From NCBI GenBank assembly GCA_003501565.1, contig DNPC01000825.1, forward strand, positions 1 to 7,182: a DNA stretch of 7,182 bases, in the 5' to 3' direction. This stretch comes from Planctomycetaceae bacterium (GTDB taxonomy: Bacteria > Planctomycetota > Planctomycetia > Pirellulales > Pirellulaceae). Shown here in pieces: positions 5,752 to 7,182 of the stretch (the stretch's first letter is position 1; each line of letters starts with the position of its first letter). Under the pieces are notes generated by a model. It had not been told where the DNA came from, searched no databases, and saw only the letters and a program-made list of their open reading frames with translations. The translations under genes were made by a program, and so were the position numbers.

Positions 5752-7182
5752 GTGGTCTCAGCGAGCGTTTTGGCATTGGATGTCGACAAATTGCACCGCG
5801 ATTGGGAGTGGATGTTATCGACTTTGCGCGAGGTCTTGATCGAATCTGGTGATGAAGAACTGGCGGCGTTGTTGCCAGCTCCCGAACAAAGTCCAAGCGT
5901 TGATGATCGCCAGCTGGACTCGGTGGAGCTAACTCAGGCCTACTCGATCGCATTCCAGCTGCTGAGTATGGGCGAGCAGATTGCAGCAATCGAATTCCGA
6001 AAAACTGTTGAGCAGGAGGAAGGGTTAGACCAGTTGCCTGCACTCTGGGGAGAGAGTTTGAAGCAGCTGAAGGATAGTGGCCTGAGTGCACAAGCAATAG
6101 CAGATGCCCTACCAGGGATCCAAGTTGAGCTGGTTTTGACGGCACATCCGACCGAGGCCAAGCGAGCCACCGTATTGGCTCACCACCGCCGGTTGTTTGA
6201 TCGATTTGTCGCCAAAGGGAGAGCTGATTTTGCGCCTTGGCAAAATGAAGACAACGAAACAGCCATACGATCTTTGCTAGCCGTGCTGTGGCGAACGGGC
6301 GAAATTTATCTCGACAAACCTGACCTCCAGTCCGAACGACGCAACGTGGTTGATTACTTGACCCACGTGTTCCCGACGGCACTTCGGCCACTTGACTTGC
6401 GGCTGCGACAGGCGTGGGAGCAAGTTGGATTGGATCCGGCCGCGATTGGCGATCCTTTAGCCCTTCCCAAGCTGACGTTCGGAACCTGGGTTGGCGGCGA
6501 CCGCGATGGACATCCACTCGTTACACCGGAGGTGACGGCTGAAACGTTGATGGAGCTGCGATCGCAAGCGCTCACACTCATACGCCGCGAGTTGGTTCAG
6601 CTTGTCCGCCTTATCAGTTTGTCAGCGTTTTGGCTTCCGCCCCGCGGCGAATTTCTCGAGGAGATCGCTCGGCGGGTGCGTGATGCTGGAGAGGCAGGGC
6701 AAAAGGCTGTCGACCGAAATCCGAATGAACCCTGGCGGCAGTTCGTGAATCTCATGCTGCTGCGGTTGCCGCCAGTTACAGTACAACCCAAGCCAGGAGC
6801 CACGGACTTTCGGCTGGGTATTTCCGGTTCTTCCGGAAGTGCTGAGGAGGAGAGTGTTCAACACTATGAACATCCCGATGAACTGTTGGCTGATTTGCGC
6901 GTCTTGTACGATGCCCTAGATGCCGTTGCCATGCAGGAAGCAGCCAACTACAGCGTGCGCCCGATCATGCGCATCGTGCAGTGTTTTGGGTTTCACCTAG
7001 CAGTGCTTGACATTCGCCAAAACAGTGCGATGCATGACAAAGCAATCGAGCAATTGCTGGCTGCTGCGGGGCAACCTGAAACTGACTATGGAAATTGGCC
7101 TGAAGAAAAACGCCTTGAGTTTCTAACGCGTGAGTTGAAGTCCAGTCGACCCTTTGTGCACTACGACCGTGTGGCGGGGCCC
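5752..7182 (+). CDS. ppc: Phosphoenolpyruvate carboxylase, N-terminal part (cut by window end)
   Basis: Carboxylates phosphoenolpyruvate with bicarbonate to oxaloacetate and phosphate, the cytoplasmic anaplerotic step feeding the TCA cycle. Only 477 codons are present, read without a stop to the last base; bacterial PEP carboxylases run to about 880-950 residues, so roughly half is missing to the right. Family signatures are clear: VLTAHPTEAKR, with H132 matching the essential first-half-reaction histidine; the phosphate-site segment GTWVGGDRDGHP at 244-255; and CFGFHLAVLDIRQNS at 411-425. The second catalytic region (the GRGG loop and its His) lies beyond the window and cannot be checked. 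The N-terminus DVDKLHRDWEWMLSTLREVL fits the helical start of the family. The start is GTG at 5752, since a TAG at 5743-5745 closes the frame just upstream; a TTG seven codons in is less likely. It follows the oxidoreductase by 132 bases on the same strand. The start region overlaps a direct repeat. Nothing suggests a pseudogene. Confidence 0.95.
   Translation, partial: MVSASVLALDVDKLHRDWEWMLSTLREVLIESGDEELAALLPAPEQSPSVDDRQLDSVELTQAYSIAFQLLSMGEQIAAIEFRKTVEQEEGLDQLPALWGESLKQLKDSGLSAQAIADALPGIQVELVLTAHPTEAKRATVLAHHRRLFDRFVAKGRADFAPWQNEDNETAIRSLLAVLWRTGEIYLDKPDLQSERRNVVDYLTHVFPTALRPLDLRLRQAWEQVGLDPAAIGDPLALPKLTFGTWVGGDRDGHPLVTPEVTAETLMELRSQALTLIRRELVQLVRLISLSAFWLPPRGEFLEEIARRVRDAGEAGQKAVDRNPNEPWRQFVNLMLLRLPPVTVQPKPGATDFRLGISGSSGSAEEESVQHYEHPDELLADLRVLYDALDAVAMQEAANYSVRPIMRIVQCFGFHLAVLDIRQNSAMHDKAIEQLLAAAGQPETDYGNWPEEKRLEFLTRELKSSRPFVHYDRVAGP

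Noticed and set aside
5588..6517. A 309-codon open frame on the minus strand opposite ppc
   Set aside because: It lies antisense to the unmistakable PEP carboxylase frame, shows no domain, has an Arg/Pro/Ser-rich composition typical of antisense translation, and runs back over the end of the oxidoreductase.

Overview
The window looks like a piece of chromosome from a planctomycete, most likely of the Pirellulales/Rhodopirellula kind. This is an inference from gene content. Two exported formylglycine-type sulfatases lie side by side, the OMP decarboxylase is of the longer 'type 2' form, base composition is moderate (about half G+C by eye), and genes on alternating strands are separated by sizeable non-coding gaps. 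No rRNA, tRNA, CRISPR array, insertion sequence or phage gene was seen.

Layout from left to right: (1) pyrF on the minus strand (39-923), the last step of UMP synthesis. (2) A 579-base gap (924-1502) between the divergent pyrF and first sulfatase. It holds a perfect 6-bp hairpin, a small 11-base palindrome and one possible 36-residue ORF with a good Shine-Dalgarno sequence. (3) An exported iduronate-2-sulfatase-like enzyme on the plus strand (1503-3038). (4) A second exported sulfatase of the arylsulfatase type on the minus strand (3062-4528), convergent with the first and only 23 bases from it. (5) A 230-base divergent intergenic region (4529-4758) with three spaced copies of a GCGTTWA-like word. 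(6) A QorB/NmrA-like NAD(P)-binding oxidoreductase on the plus strand (4759-5619). (7) A 132-base gap with an interrupted direct repeat that overlaps the ribosome binding site of the next gene. (8) The first 477 codons of phosphoenolpyruvate carboxylase (5752 to the window end), a large gene that runs off the right edge and starts with GTG.

The genes do not form one obvious pathway. PyrF and PEP carboxylase are core metabolism: pyrimidine synthesis and anaplerotic CO2 fixation to oxaloacetate. The two sulfatases would act outside the cytoplasm on sulfated organic compounds such as polysaccharides, a typical planctomycete trait. Their maturase (formylglycine-generating enzyme) is not in this window. 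I found no convincing new multi-gene system. The most interesting points are a Gln in place of the usual active-site His in the second sulfatase, a divergent signature in the QorB-like protein, the repeat at the ppc translation start, and the possible small ORF upstream of pyrF.
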